Assembly (NCBI GenBank): GCA_945907735.1
Contig: CAMDTL010000007.1
Coordinates: forward strand, 1 to 64,000
From: Methylotenera oryzisoli
GTDB lineage: Bacteria > Pseudomonadota > Gammaproteobacteria > Burkholderiales > Methylophilaceae
Length of the DNA: 64,000 nt
Direction: 5' to 3'
In this document: one piece after another, positions 37,134 to 46,337 of the stretch
Position numbering within the stretch: position 1 is the first letter of the stretch
Layout: each line of letters begins with the position of its first letter
Position numbers and translations under genes: made by a program
The notes under the pieces: generated by a model
What the model saw: the letters and a program-made list of their open reading frames with translations, nothing else
What the model was told of the DNA's origin: nothing
Database searches by the model: none

Positions 37134-37917
37134 GGTCTTAGGAAGTTAAGCACATTTAAAATGGGTGATAACTTACTGAGATGATTGTAAAAATAGATAT
37201 TATCGCCGTTCTAGAATTAGCGAAGCTAAATTTAGGCAGCTTGTTCGGTGTTTTGCGCTTGATTTTACTGCTACTAGCACGGCAGAATTGATTGGTATTT
37301 CAATGCGCTCCGTGAATGCGGTTTATCTCAAGATGCGTGCCCGTACCGCAGAGAGTTGTGAGCTTGAATCGCCTTTGCAAAGTGCGGTAGAAGTTGATGA
37401 ATCTTAATTTTGCGAGCTTTGGGCTTCGCCTAAATGCCTGCTAAAAGCAAATTGGTGCACATCGGGTTAGCGGTAAACGTGGATGTGGTGCTTATGGAAA
37501 AACAATAGTGTTTGGTTTGCTGAAACGTCTCTCAGGGTAAGGTTTATACCGAGATTGTGCCTGATTGCTCTAAACCTACGTTGCAAGGTATTATCCGTAG
37601 GCATGTGGATGCCGGAACTGTCATTCACTCGGATGACTGGCGCGGTTATGATGGGTTGGTGGATATTGGCTTTGATAAACATTTTAGAGTGAACCACGGC
37701 GAGAATGAATTTACTAATGGTGAGCATCATATTAACGGGATTGAGTCTTTTTGGAGTTATGCTAAGCGACGATTGGCAAAGTTTAACGGCGTGGCTAAAC
37801 ACACGTTTTATTTGCACTTGAAAGAAACTGAGTTTCGCTTTAATCATCGTCGTGATAATCTATACCTTAGAACTGCTCAAATTATTAAGAAATATACCGC
37901 TTTAACTTCCTAAGACC
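37134..37917 (+). mobile_element. Degenerate IS1595/IS1016-like insertion sequence
   Basis: A 784-base element bounded by inverted repeats GGTCTTAGGAAGTTAA at 37134-37149 and its complement ending at 37917. Inside is a broken transposase: SRISEAKFRQLVRCFALD and TAELIGISMRSVNAV, then a stop right after VEVDES (37405-37407). KRGCGAYGKTIVFGLLKR is followed by a frameshift near 37540. The open 3' part (from about 37557) has VIHSDDWRGYDGLVD, HHINGIESFWSYAKRRLAKF and KHTFYLHLKETEFRFNHR, the DDE-type C-terminus of ISXO2-like transposases. It cannot encode active transposase. No convincing target duplication flanks it. Confidence 0.85.
37190..37913 (+). pseudogene. Transposase pseudogene of the IS1595-family element
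   Basis: Coding remains of the transposase in at least three frames. The N-terminal helix-turn-helix-like part is readable from about 37190 to a TAA at 37405-37407. The middle fragment contains GKTIVFGLLKR and ends in a stop near 37538-37540. The last 118 codons are open to a TAA at 37911-37913. Both catalytic acidic regions survive in part (VEVDES, IHSDDWRGYDG, and the glutamate of NGIESFW), but are split between frames. Confidence 0.82.
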
Positions 37918-37932
37918 CTTAATTTATTAAAA

Positions 37933-38889
37933 ATGCTAAATTCTTCACAAAAAATAATTGTTAACATCTGTACATTTAAACGCCCAAAAATGCTTAAGTC
38001 CTGTTTAGATTCAGTACTCGCACAACAATTACCAGAGAATTGGCAACTGGAAGTTCATATTGTCGACAATGCTTCAGATTCCACGCTCGCAGAAGACGTG
38101 CAAATATGGGGAACGACTACCCCTGTTCCACTGCGATACTGGATTGAGCCAAGACGCGGCATCCCCTATGCCAGAAATACCGCCTGCGAACAAAGTCTCA
38201 AACATCAAGCAGACTGGGTAGTCTTTATTGACGATGACGAGCTGGCTTGTAAAGGCTGGTTAAATGCTTATGCCAAAGCTGTTTCACAATATACTGCTGA
38301 CGCTTACACTGGACCAGTGAAATACATATTTCCTAGCGATAGCGCTGATTGGCTTGCCAATAAAAACAAATATGGCACGGCTGATGGTGCGAATCAGACG
38401 CGCGCAGCAACAAATAATGTCATGATAGCTAAGCATGTTATATCAACTGATGGAATGAACCTGTCTTTCGATAATCAAATGACCATGACGGGTGGTAGCG
38501 ATAGCGATTTTTTCAAGCGAGTTGTTGCAGATGGCGGGAAAATCGTTTTTGTAAAAAATGCGCTAGTTTCTGAGGAAGTATTGCCAAATCGCATCAGTAT
38601 TTTCTGGCGACTCAAACGCAAACATCGTTCTAGCAGTAACCGCATCTACATCTATATCAAACTTTATGGATTCAAAAGAACCATCTTAATTTCTCTAAAA
38701 AAGTCAGTTGAGCATCTATTACACGGCACAATCGGACTTATTTGCTCGCCCTTATTCTTAGTAGCAGGCAAAAATAAATTCAAAAGGCGCTTTTATCATG
38801 CACTCAGGCATTACGCCGAGCTCAGTGGCATCCTATTCGGCTTATTTGGCAGGCACCCTCAACCTTACCGCGTGACTGATGGCTATTAA
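37933..38889 (+). CDS. Family 2 glycosyltransferase
   Basis: A 318-aa GT-A fold glycosyltransferase. The N-terminal nucleotide-sugar domain has IIVNICTFKRPKMLKSCLDS, VDNASDSTLAED, RRGIPYARNTA, and the metal-binding FIDDDELACKGW. A catalytic-side block MTGGSDSDFFKRV follows near residue 195, then a basic segment (RLKRKHRSSSNR) and a hydrophobic stretch near 255-275 that may bind membrane. ATG lies only 15 bases beyond the IS end, with no good ribosome site, so the IS may have removed its native promoter. Acceptor and sugar are unknown; the setting points to lipopolysaccharide outer core or polymer. Confidence 0.8.
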   Translation: MLNSSQKIIVNICTFKRPKMLKSCLDSVLAQQLPENWQLEVHIVDNASDSTLAEDVQIWGTTTPVPLRYWIEPRRGIPYARNTACEQSLKHQADWVVFIDDDELACKGWLNAYAKAVSQYTADAYTGPVKYIFPSDSADWLANKNKYGTADGANQTRAATNNVMIAKHVISTDGMNLSFDNQMTMTGGSDSDFFKRVVADGGKIVFVKNALVSEEVLPNRISIFWRLKRKHRSSSNRIYIYIKLYGFKRTILISLKKSVEHLLHGTIGLICSPLFLVAGKNKFKRRFYHALRHYAELSGILFGLFGRHPQPYRVTDGY

Positions 38890-38934
38890 TTGCTCGAATA
38901 AGCATCTGATAGATTTCATCTAGGAGTAACGATT

Positions 38935-39108
38935 TTGATCAAGTTATTTATCGGCTACGACCCAAAAGAAACAGTGACATTCTACGTGATGAGTCACAGT
39001 GTTGTCAGAAATTTGGATAATTTAAAGAAATGCAAATCAGGAAAAATATTGGGAAATTGGCGCAATTTTGCTTGCATTTTAGCAAAACGAATTTTATCGC
39101 GAATCTAG
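38935..39108 (+). pseudogene. Truncated glycosyltransferase N-terminus
   Basis: A TTG with AGGAG 8-9 bases upstream opens a 57-codon frame starting IKLFIGYDPKETVTFYVMSH, followed by SVVRN. This matches the first 25 residues of a group of bacterial glycosyltransferases beginning IxxFIGYDPxE. After NLDNLKK the similarity ends and the frame runs into unrelated sequence, overlapping the end of the next remnant. The rest of the gene is deleted. Confidence 0.6.
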
Positions 39109-39586
39109 TCCAATGCCTTGAAGCAAATTCGTTCTTAGTTCATCTGTGCTATTTGGAAAAGCTAAGAAAGTAAAGTAGGCTGATTGTATCGCTTCTACTT
39201 GAATACCTGAGTTGACAACAGCGCGCACCATGCGCGGACCAATGACACAAAGCACACCAAAATGTGCATCATCATCACGAATCTGTTTGGCCGTTTGCGT
39301 GGCATTGGCACCCGTAAACACCATGTATTTATTGGGCTTAAACCGTTTTAGAGTACTCCGATAAGGGACACACGCGAGCATCAAATGCTGACTGTTGTAT
39401 TAAGTCATACCCATGCGAGAATCTTCCAAGATTCTTGGTATGCCTCTCAACGTTAACATCAGAATAAGTTTTTTTAATCGCTTTTATAGTACTGCCTCGC
39501 GTGCTGACGAACACGCCACCCAGCTCACGATAAATCGCCATCAATGCAGGCAGTGCTTGCAACTGTTTAGTAAAATAACTAATCAT
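39094..39586 (-). pseudogene. Decayed CDP-glycerol glycerophosphotransferase-like gene
   Basis: Two overlapping frames together read as one protein N-terminal region. The first has LPALMAIYRELGGVFVSTRG and STIKAIKKTY, ending shortly after QQSAFDARV. The second has YRSTLKRFKPNKYMVFTG, VLCVIGPRMVRAVVNSGI and LLQGIGLDSR. The pattern GGVFVSTR, KYMVFTG, CVIGPRMV resembles CDP-glycerol:poly(glycerophosphate) glycerophosphotransferase-type proteins. One frameshift lies near 39350-39370, and the C-terminal catalytic half is missing. Identity is moderate; decay is clear. Confidence 0.55.
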
Positions 39587-39604
39587 TTTTTAACTCTATA
39601 ATAC

Positions 39605-40924
39605 TTAGCGTCCAATTGGATAATAAGTAAAACCTAATTGTCGCACTAGCTTTGGATCAAACAAGTTACGCCCATCAAATATCACGCTCGACTTAAGATG
39701 TTGCTTGATAGCGTCAAAATCTGGGCTACGAAATTCTTTCCACTCGGTAGCGATTATTAAGGCATCCGCATTTTTTAGCGCTGCCACTTGGTTATTGGTA
39801 AGTGTCACTTTAGTATCCGCAGCGTATATGCGTTTTGCTTCGTGCGTAGCAACTGGATCATAGGCAGTGATGGTTGCTCCAGCGCTCAATAAGCCATGAA
39901 TAAGAAAACGGCTTGGCGCCTCACGCATGTCATCTGTATTCGGCTTAAATGCTAAACCCCAAATTGCAAAATGTTTACCTGCCAGATTCTGACCAAAATG
40001 TTTTTTAATTTTCTTCGTTAACACTTGTTTTTGCACATCATTTGCCGCCTCAACTGCATTTAACACTTTTAAATCGTAGTCGCTATCTTTTCCCATTTTA
40101 ATCAGCGCTTTCACATCCTTAGGAAAACAAGAACCGCCATAACCGCAACCTGCATATAAAAAATCGTAGCCAATACGTGGGTCTGAACCAATGCCTTTGC
40201 GTACCGATTCAATATCCGCGCTTAAAATTTCTGCCAAATTTGCCAGCTCATTCATAAAACTGATGCGCGTCGCCAACATTGCGTTAGCCGCATATTTGGT
40301 CAGTTCAGCCGAGCGCACAGACATCAGCACCAAACGTTCATGATTGCGCTGAAAAGGGGCATACAGTGTGCGCATAATCTCTATGCTTTGCTCATCTTCC
40401 GCGCCGATCACAATGCGGTCTGGCCGCATAAAATCTTCCACTGCAGCACCTTCTTTTAAGAATTCTGGGTTAGAAATTACGCTATAGGGGGCATCAACAT
40501 TACGTTTTGCTAATTGCTCCGCAATGGCAACTTTCACTTTATCAGCAGAGCCAACTGGTACAGTAGACTTATCAACCACCACCTTATAGCTTGTCATGTA
40601 TTTGCCAATATTTTTAGCAGCAGCTAGCACATATTGTAAATCGGCAGCGCCATCTTCATCGGGCGGGGTGCCGACGGCGATAAATTGCACATCGCCAAAT
40701 TCCACCGCTTTTTTAACATCCGTAGTAAATTTTAAACGCCCTGCAGCCACATTGCGGCGCACTATCTCAAGCAGCCCTGGCTCGTGAATCGGAATATCAC
40801 CGCCTTCTAATATTTTAATTTTAGCGGCATCAACATCTAAGCAAAGCACGTTATTGCCCACTTCGGCCATACAGGCTCCACTCACCAATCCCACGTACCC
40901 TGTACCTACAATGGTAATTTTCAT
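39605..40924 (-). CDS. ugd: UDP-glucose 6-dehydrogenase
   Basis: Ugd oxidises UDP-glucose to UDP-glucuronate with two NAD+, supplying acidic sugars for surface glycans. The 439-aa protein has [78 protein letters not shown], the catalytic cysteine in [16 protein letters not shown], and [16 protein letters not shown]. The second of two adjacent ATGs (40924) is preferred for spacing from AGAGTGG. Its product would feed polysaccharide genes that are broken upstream of it in this strain. Confidence 0.96.
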   Translation of the reverse strand: MKITIVGTGYVGLVSGACMAEVGNNVLCLDVDAAKIKILEGGDIPIHEPGLLEIVRRNVAAGRLKFTTDVKKAVEFGDVQFIAVGTPPDEDGAADLQYVLAAAKNIGKYMTSYKVVVDKSTVPVGSADKVKVAIAEQLAKRNVDAPYSVISNPEFLKEGAAVEDFMRPDRIVIGAEDEQSIEIMRTLYAPFQRNHERLVLMSVRSAELTKYAANAMLATRISFMNELANLAEILSADIESVRKGIGSDPRIGYDFLYAGCGYGGSCFPKDVKALIKMGKDSDYDLKVLNAVEAANDVQKQVLTKKIKKHFGQNLAGKHFAIWGLAFKPNTDDMREAPSRFLIHGLLSAGATITAYDPVATHEAKRIYAADTKVTLTNNQVAALKNADALIIATEWKEFRSPDFDAIKQHLKSSVIFDGRNLFDPKLVRQLGFTYYPIGR

Positions 40925-40993
40925 CATCCACTCTTTGAAATACTAATGTTTATTCAGAAATTGATTTTACGTTAACACATACTATATCCATAA

Positions 40994-41707
40994 TTACTTA
41001 TTGCCCCAAGTTTGCATAGTGGCGAATTTCGCTTTTAACAATTGCTGAATATTTGCCATTTCTAATATATGATGGATTTGACAATACGCTTGCCAATCGT
41101 GCACCTCAGTCCAATCGCTGATAAAAATAAAATCTAGGCCAGCACCCGTCGCAGCTTGGTGATCATATTTGCTATCGCCTAAAAACAAGGCCGGGAACTG
41201 TATATTGCCGTTAGTTTTTTCGCGCGACAGTACCTCTTCTTTTTGATCTGGTCCACCAAAAATACCTGCTTCGAACATTTGGGCTAAGTTATTACCTGCT
41301 ATGTTACGGCGCGAAAAAACTCTTCTTAATTCAGTTTGATCGCCTCCAGAAAGCAGCATCCATGAGGCATGTGGCGTTGCCGCTTTTAGCGCTAACAATG
41401 CAGGTGCAATTTCACATTGCATCAAACTTTTATCTAAAATATCTTCAAACGCCTCTAGATATTGTTGTACTATTTCAGTGGTAACCGGCTGCTTTACAAT
41501 CTCTTTTAAGTAATACTCAATTTTCCCATTGCGCGGAAAGCTGCCCTTCGCCACATGATGATCCACAAAAGCCTGCGCATGAGTATCCGAGCCGCCCATG
41601 CGTTTAGACACATTAAAATAAGCGTCAATCTTGGTTTGATTGCTGTTGAGTACCACGCCATCGCAGTCAAACACAATGGTTTTATATTTTGTTAAGTCCA
41701 AGTTCAA
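40994..41707 (-). CDS. HAD-superfamily hydrolase
   Basis: A 237-aa haloacid-dehalogenase-like phosphatase. Motif I is TIVFDCDGVVLNSNQTKID (nucleophile and acid/base aspartates), motif II is WMLLSGGDQTELRR, and motif III/IV is ALFLGDSKYDHQAATGAG. A helical cap lies between residues about 30 and 105. This layout fits subfamily IA phosphatases such as phosphoglycolate or sugar-phosphate phosphatases. The substrate is unknown; position next to ugd suggests a sugar phosphate. The earliest start is TTG at 41707, with another TTG two codons later. Confidence 0.75.
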   Translation of the reverse strand: MNLDLTKYKTIVFDCDGVVLNSNQTKIDAYFNVSKRMGGSDTHAQAFVDHHVAKGSFPRNGKIEYYLKEIVKQPVTTEIVQQYLEAFEDILDKSLMQCEIAPALLALKAATPHASWMLLSGGDQTELRRVFSRRNIAGNNLAQMFEAGIFGGPDQKEEVLSREKTNGNIQFPALFLGDSKYDHQAATGAGLDFIFISDWTEVHDWQAYCQIHHILEMANIQQLLKAKFATMQTWGNK

Positions 41708-41766
41708 TGCTAAATCTCAATAAATAAGGGCTGCAAAAACAGCCCTTATTGTAATCTAAAGATGAC

Positions 41767-42408
41767 TTATGCTGGCTTAATAGCGCTGGCTTCTTTGGCC
41801 AATTTGGTAATATGCGTCCAATCCTTACGCGCCACTGCATCGACTGGCGTAAGCCAAGTGCCGCCGCACACCACGACGTTTGGCAGGCTCAAAAATTGCG
41901 GTGCAGATTCAACCGTGACGCCGCCCGTTGGGCAAAATTTCACATCCCCAAATGGCCCAGCAAAACCTTTTAGCAAATTAATACCGCCCACCGCCACTGC
42001 CGGGAACAGTTTTAAAAAGAAATAGTCATCTGCATTCGCCATCATGATTTCTGAGCCTGTCGAAATACCAGGCAACAATGGTAACCCGATTTTACGCGCA
42101 AACTGACCTAGCTCGCTAGTGTAGCCTGGACTGACGGCAAATTTGCAACCTACATCCAATGAGTTTTGTACATCTTTTAAATTGCGCACCGTGCCAGAGC
42201 CCAGAATCGCTTCAGGCACGTGCTTGGCGATTTGCTCCATAGCTTGCAGCGCGCAGGCTGAACGCAATGTGACTTCTAATACTTTGATGCCACCCGCCAG
42301 TAAAGCTTCAGCCATGGGCACAGCATCTTCCACTTTGTTGATAACGATAACGGGGATTACTGGACCTTCTTTAGCCAAGTCTATAGTTTTTAAGCCTAGT
42401 GTGTTCAT
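41767..42408 (-). CDS. eda: KDPG / 4-hydroxy-2-oxoglutarate aldolase
   Basis: Eda cleaves 2-keto-3-deoxy-6-phosphogluconate to pyruvate and glyceraldehyde-3-phosphate. The 213-aa TIM barrel has VIPVIVINKVEDAVPMA, the catalytic glutamate in KVLEVTLRSACAL, GSGTVRN, SPGYTSEL, the Schiff-base lysine in DDYFFLKLFPAVAVGG, and FCPTGGVTVE with GGTWL. With edd it completes an Entner-Doudoroff route, which Methylophilaceae use in one cleavage variant of the ribulose monophosphate cycle. Confidence 0.95.
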   Translation of the reverse strand: MNTLGLKTIDLAKEGPVIPVIVINKVEDAVPMAEALLAGGIKVLEVTLRSACALQAMEQIAKHVPEAILGSGTVRNLKDVQNSLDVGCKFAVSPGYTSELGQFARKIGLPLLPGISTGSEIMMANADDYFFLKLFPAVAVGGINLLKGFAGPFGDVKFCPTGGVTVESAPQFLSLPNVVVCGGTWLTPVDAVARKDWTHITKLAKEASAIKPA

Positions 42409-42458
42409 GTTTCTATTTTACCTGTGATATTAATTGAATTTTGAAGTTATAAAATGGA

Positions 42459-42480
42459 TTTCCGCCGGCGCGGAATGACA
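42459..42480 (+). repeat. Solo half of the TGTCAT repeat family
   Basis: TTTCCGCCGGCGCGGAATGACA: TTCCGC and GCGGAA pair around CGGC, ending in the family terminus AATGACA. It lies in the 175-base eda-edd gap without a matching left end. The rest of the gap (to 42583) contains no supported gene. Confidence 0.5.
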
Positions 42481-42583
42481 ACCTAAGCTTTGATAATCAA
42501 ACGAGTATGCAACGCACGAGCGCAGACAGTACATTTCTGTACGACAGGCGAATGCCACAAGGTGATCGGTTGATTTACGAAAC

Positions 42584-44398
42584 TTAGAGCCATGTGATTG
42601 CGCCTTCTTCGGCGGAAAGTACATTTTTACGCATCCCACCAAACAACTCGCGCCCAATCCCATGCGAATTATGATGGCGTTTGGTATCAGATAATTCTAC
42701 CGCTTCGCGCTCCGCCCAAGTATCCTCATCCACCAGCACGTTCAATGTGCCTACCGTCGCATTTAAACGAATAATATCGCCATCGCGTATTCTGGCAATC
42801 GCGCCGCCAGCGCTGGCTTCTGGGCTTAGATGAATCGCGGCAGGAATTTTGCCAGACGCGCCGCTCATACGACCATCGGTGACAAGGGCCACCGTAAAAC
42901 CTTGGTTTTGTAGCACCGCAAGCGGCGGCGTTAATTTGTGCAGCTCTGGCATACCGTTAGCTTTTGGCCCTTGAAAACGCACCACTGCGACAAAATCACG
43001 CGCCAATTCGCCACGATCAAACGCTTGCAGCAATTCCTCTTGGCTATCGAACACAATGGCAGGCGCCTCAATAATGTGGCGGTCTTCAGGCACAGCAGAA
43101 ATTTTAATCACACTGCGGCCTAAATTACCTTTTAGCAAACGCAAGCCACCAGATTCGTTAAACGGACGCGCAACGGTGCGCACAATGGTTTCGTCGCCGC
43201 TTTCCACTGGATAAGGCTTCCAAACCAACTTATCGCCTTCTTTAACAAGTTGTTTGCCATATTCATGTAAGCCACCTTTGGCGACGGTATAGACATCTGG
43301 ATACATGTAACCGCCTTCAATCAACTCGCGGATTACAAAACCTGGGCCGCCAGCGGCTTGGAATTCGTTTACATCTGCCTTGCCGTTGGGGTATATACTC
43401 GCCAATAAGGGCGTGGCTTTGGCAAGATAATGGAAATCAGTCCAATCAATAATAATGCCCGCAGCACGCGCCACAGCTACCCAATGAATGAGATGATTAG
43501 TTGAGCCGCCAGTCGCCAACAAAGCCACCATAGCGTTCATGATTACGTGCTCGTCCACCAATTTACCAATTGGCGTAAAGTTTTTTTGTTGCGTGTTATT
43601 CAACACTAAGCGCACCGCCTCACGCGTTAAATCTTCACGCAAGCCATCATGCGGATGAATAAAGGCCGCGCCAGGCACGTGTAAGCCCATCGCTTCTAAC
43701 AGCATTTGGTTGCTATTGGCTGTGCCATAAAACGTGCAAGTGCCCGCGCCGTGATAAGCGGCATTTTCTGAAGCCAACAGTTCTTCACGCCCGACCAAAC
43801 CTTGCGCGTATTTTTCGCGCACTTTAGATTTTGAGGTGTTGTCGATGCCGGTGCTCATTGGGCCTGCCGGCACAAACACGCAGGGCAAATGACCAAAATG
43901 CAGTGCACCTATGAGCAAACCTGGTACGATTTTATCGCATACACCGAGCAATAATGCGGCATCAAACACATCGTGCGACAGCGCAATAGCCGTACCCATG
44001 GCAATGTTATCGCGGCTGAAAAGACTTAACTCCATGCCCGCCTCACCTTGCGTAATACCATCACACATCGCTGGCACGCCGCCAGCCACTTGCGTGGTAG
44101 CACCCAATTTGCGCGCTTCGTCGCGAATAATATCGGGGAAAGCCACATAAGGCTGATGCGCCGAAAGCATTTCGTTATACGCCGTGACTATGCCAATATG
44201 TGGTGGTTTTTCGGCAAAAATGCGTAATTTATCATTCGTTGGCATGCCCGCAAACGCGTGTGCTACGTTGGCGCAACCTAGGCGATCTGGTCCTTTTGGG
44301 CGCTTAATAATTTCATCGACGCGATGCAAATAAGCCGTGCGAGTGGGTCGGCTGCGCTCGATAATGCGTTCGGTCACTTCTACATGCGATTGTTTCAT
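42584..44398 (-). CDS. edd: Phosphogluconate dehydratase
   Basis: Edd dehydrates 6-phosphogluconate to KDPG and carries a [4Fe-4S] cluster. The 604-aa IlvD/Edd protein has [72 protein letters not shown] (cluster cysteine), [14 protein letters not shown], and [18 protein letters not shown]. The length and these blocks separate it from IlvD. It lies upstream of eda on the same strand. A palindrome CTCAATTA/TAATTGAG stands 67 bases before the ATG. Confidence 0.96.
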   Translation of the reverse strand: MKQSHVEVTERIIERSRPTRTAYLHRVDEIIKRPKGPDRLGCANVAHAFAGMPTNDKLRIFAEKPPHIGIVTAYNEMLSAHQPYVAFPDIIRDEARKLGATTQVAGGVPAMCDGITQGEAGMELSLFSRDNIAMGTAIALSHDVFDAALLLGVCDKIVPGLLIGALHFGHLPCVFVPAGPMSTGIDNTSKSKVREKYAQGLVGREELLASENAAYHGAGTCTFYGTANSNQMLLEAMGLHVPGAAFIHPHDGLREDLTREAVRLVLNNTQQKNFTPIGKLVDEHVIMNAMVALLATGGSTNHLIHWVAVARAAGIIIDWTDFHYLAKATPLLASIYPNGKADVNEFQAAGGPGFVIRELIEGGYMYPDVYTVAKGGLHEYGKQLVKEGDKLVWKPYPVESGDETIVRTVARPFNESGGLRLLKGNLGRSVIKISAVPEDRHIIEAPAIVFDSQEELLQAFDRGELARDFVAVVRFQGPKANGMPELHKLTPPLAVLQNQGFTVALVTDGRMSGASGKIPAAIHLSPEASAGGAIARIRDGDIIRLNATVGTLNVLVDEDTWAEREAVELSDTKRHHNSHGIGRELFGGMRKNVLSAEEGAITWL

Positions 44399-44464
44399 AG
44401 GTGTTTAGTTTGCTTATGCTTTAAGTTACTTAGGAAATAACTGCTTAAAAGAAGAATTCACTGC

Positions 44465-44484
44465 CTCAATTATCGCTAATTGAG
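44465..44484. promoter_or_regulatory. Palindrome upstream of edd
   Basis: CTCAATTA-TCGC-TAATTGAG, a perfect 8-base inverted repeat. It could be a regulator operator for edd. It does not match the HexR box that I know, so the regulator is not named. Confidence 0.4.
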
Positions 44485-44547
44485 CGGGTTCAGTCAAATT
44501 TAACTCCTACATGATAATAGTAGGCTCTGTAGCGAATCGGTCTGCAG

Positions 44548-44578
44548 ACATCATGGATATTGGTCTACATGGCAGGTT
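44548..44578 (-). repeat. AATATCCATG repeat, copy C
   Basis: On the minus strand it reads CCTGCCATGTAGACC, then AATATCCATGATGTCTGC, related to copy A (17747-17795). It sits in the 205-base gap between edd and the carbamoyltransferase gene. Confidence 0.45.
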
Positions 44579-44603
44579 AATTTGAATATTATTTTCTAGT
44601 CAA

Positions 44604-46337
44604 TTATTTCTTAGTAACGAGAATGTCTTCCAGCATCAAATACTCCAAATCACAGCCGTAGAACATATTGAGCGCGTCGGTTGGCGAGCAAATCATCGGT
44701 TCACCGCGCCGATTAAGCGACGTGTTCAATACCACGGCGCTGCCACGCAGCTTTTCTAAATGTGCTATCAACTCATAATAACGCGGATTCGTCTCATACG
44801 TCACCACTTGCGCGCGCGCCGTGCCATCCTCGTGCACAACTTCTGGAATACGCGATTTCCACGCGGGGTTCACGTCAAACGTAAACGTCATATAAGGCGC
44901 GGGATGCGCAGTTTGCAAAATATCTTCTGCCACTTTATCGAGCATGCTCGGGCAAAACGGCCGCCAACGCTCGCGATATTTAATTTGCGCGTTAATGCGA
45001 TCGGCCACGCCAGGAAAACTCGGATCACCCAAAATACTGCGACAACCCAGTGAGCGCGGACCAAATTCCATACAGCCTTGAAACCAAGCCAACGGATTCC
45101 CTGCCGCAAGCAATTCAGCGGCTTTTTTTGGTGCCGCTGCAACCCGCTTAAATACTGGTTTGGCGGGGTGCTGTTTACAAGCTTCTGCACATTCCTCAGA
45201 AGTAAAACTTGGGCCTAAATAGGCATGTTCCATTTTGTGGATGGTTTCACCCGCCAAATGTGCCGCGTAAGTCGCCGCGCCCAAACTTGTACCGTTATCG
45301 CCAGACGCTGGCTGCACGAATAATTCTTTCACATGCGGCATGGCGATAATGCGCTGATTCAGCTTCACATTCAGCGCCACGCCACCCGCCATGGCAATCT
45401 TGCCAGTTTCCTTGATAATGTCGCCCAAATAATAGTCAATCATCTGTAGCGCCAAATCTTCCAGCAGCTTTTGCACGCTGGCGGCGTAATGAATGTACGG
45501 GTCGTCAATCTCATCACCGCTGCGCTTGGGGCCTAGCCAATCGATGAGTTTTTGCGTGAAATAAAAGCCCCTAGACTTTCCATCTGAGTCATTTTCTTTA
45601 TAGCGCCGCAAACCGACGACGTTGACGTATTCGGTGTTCACAATCAGCTCGCCATTTTCAAACTTGGCGAGACGCGATAAATCGTACTTGGTCGCATCGC
45701 CATACGGCGCCATGCCCATCACTTTAAATTCGCCGTCCAGCATATCAAAACCCAAAAACTCGGTAATCGCGCCATATAAGCCGCCGAGCGAATCGGGGTC
45801 ATAAAACTCTTTAATTTTATGGATTTTGCCATGTTCGCCATAACCAAAAAACGTGGTGGCGTATTCGCCTTTGCCATCGATGCCGACAATCGCCGTTTTT
45901 TCGCTGAAACCGCTTAAATGATAGGCGCTAGAAGCATGCGCTAAATGGTGTTCTACTGGCACGAATTTAGCCTTACTTAAGCCTAATGCTTGCATAAGTT
46001 TCAATGACTGATCCCGATTGCGTCTAAAACGTCTATTCCCATTAAAAATCGCATCCAAGGCACGGTCTGGCGCATACCAATGGCGTTTGGCATAATGCCA
46101 ACGCGCATTGGTGCTGAGTGGAATTTCCGCATACGGAAACGCCACAATATCGACGTCTTCAGGCTTTATACCTGCCTGTTTCAAGCAAAATTTCGCCGCT
46201 TCATACGGAAATTTATTTTTCGCATGTTTATCACGAATAAAGCGCTCTTCTTCCGCCGCCGCGATAATCTTGCCATCGATTAAAATCGCCGCAGAAGCGT
46301 CATGGCCTAATGCGCCCGCAAGTCCTAATACAATCAT
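44604..46337 (-). CDS. NodU/CmcH-family O-carbamoyltransferase (LPS core, WapO-like)
   Basis: A 577-aa carbamoyltransferase of the NodU/CmcH/TobZ family, which transfers carbamoyl from carbamoyl phosphate via carbamoyl-adenylate to a sugar hydroxyl. The N-terminal Kae1-like domain has LGLAGALGHDASAAIL, EEERFIRDKHAKNKFP, the metal histidines in VEHHLAHASSAYH, and IVGIDGKGEYATTFFGYG. The C-terminal YrdC-like domain has WFQGCMEFGPRSLGCRSILG, KYRERWRPFCPSML and VVLNTSLNRRGEPMICSP. It neighbours lipopolysaccharide kinases, as wapO does in the Pseudomonas core cluster. It probably carbamoylates an inner-core heptose; the acceptor is inferred. Confidence 0.85.
   Translation of the reverse strand: MIVLGLAGALGHDASAAILIDGKIIAAAEEERFIRDKHAKNKFPYEAAKFCLKQAGIKPEDVDIVAFPYAEIPLSTNARWHYAKRHWYAPDRALDAIFNGNRRFRRNRDQSLKLMQALGLSKAKFVPVEHHLAHASSAYHLSGFSEKTAIVGIDGKGEYATTFFGYGEHGKIHKIKEFYDPDSLGGLYGAITEFLGFDMLDGEFKVMGMAPYGDATKYDLSRLAKFENGELIVNTEYVNVVGLRRYKENDSDGKSRGFYFTQKLIDWLGPKRSGDEIDDPYIHYAASVQKLLEDLALQMIDYYLGDIIKETGKIAMAGGVALNVKLNQRIIAMPHVKELFVQPASGDNGTSLGAATYAAHLAGETIHKMEHAYLGPSFTSEECAEACKQHPAKPVFKRVAAAPKKAAELLAAGNPLAWFQGCMEFGPRSLGCRSILGDPSFPGVADRINAQIKYRERWRPFCPSMLDKVAEDILQTAHPAPYMTFTFDVNPAWKSRIPEVVHEDGTARAQVVTYETNPRYYELIAHLEKLRGSAVVLNTSLNRRGEPMICSPTDALNMFYGCDLEYLMLEDILVTKK

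Noticed and set aside
37126-37925. Eight-base target duplication around the IS1595-like element
   Set aside because: The flanking octamers AAAATTTT and CTTAATTT do not match.
42430-42663. Small gene between eda and edd
   Set aside because: The frame overlaps the repeat fragment and the conserved end of edd, without a ribosome site or family similarity.
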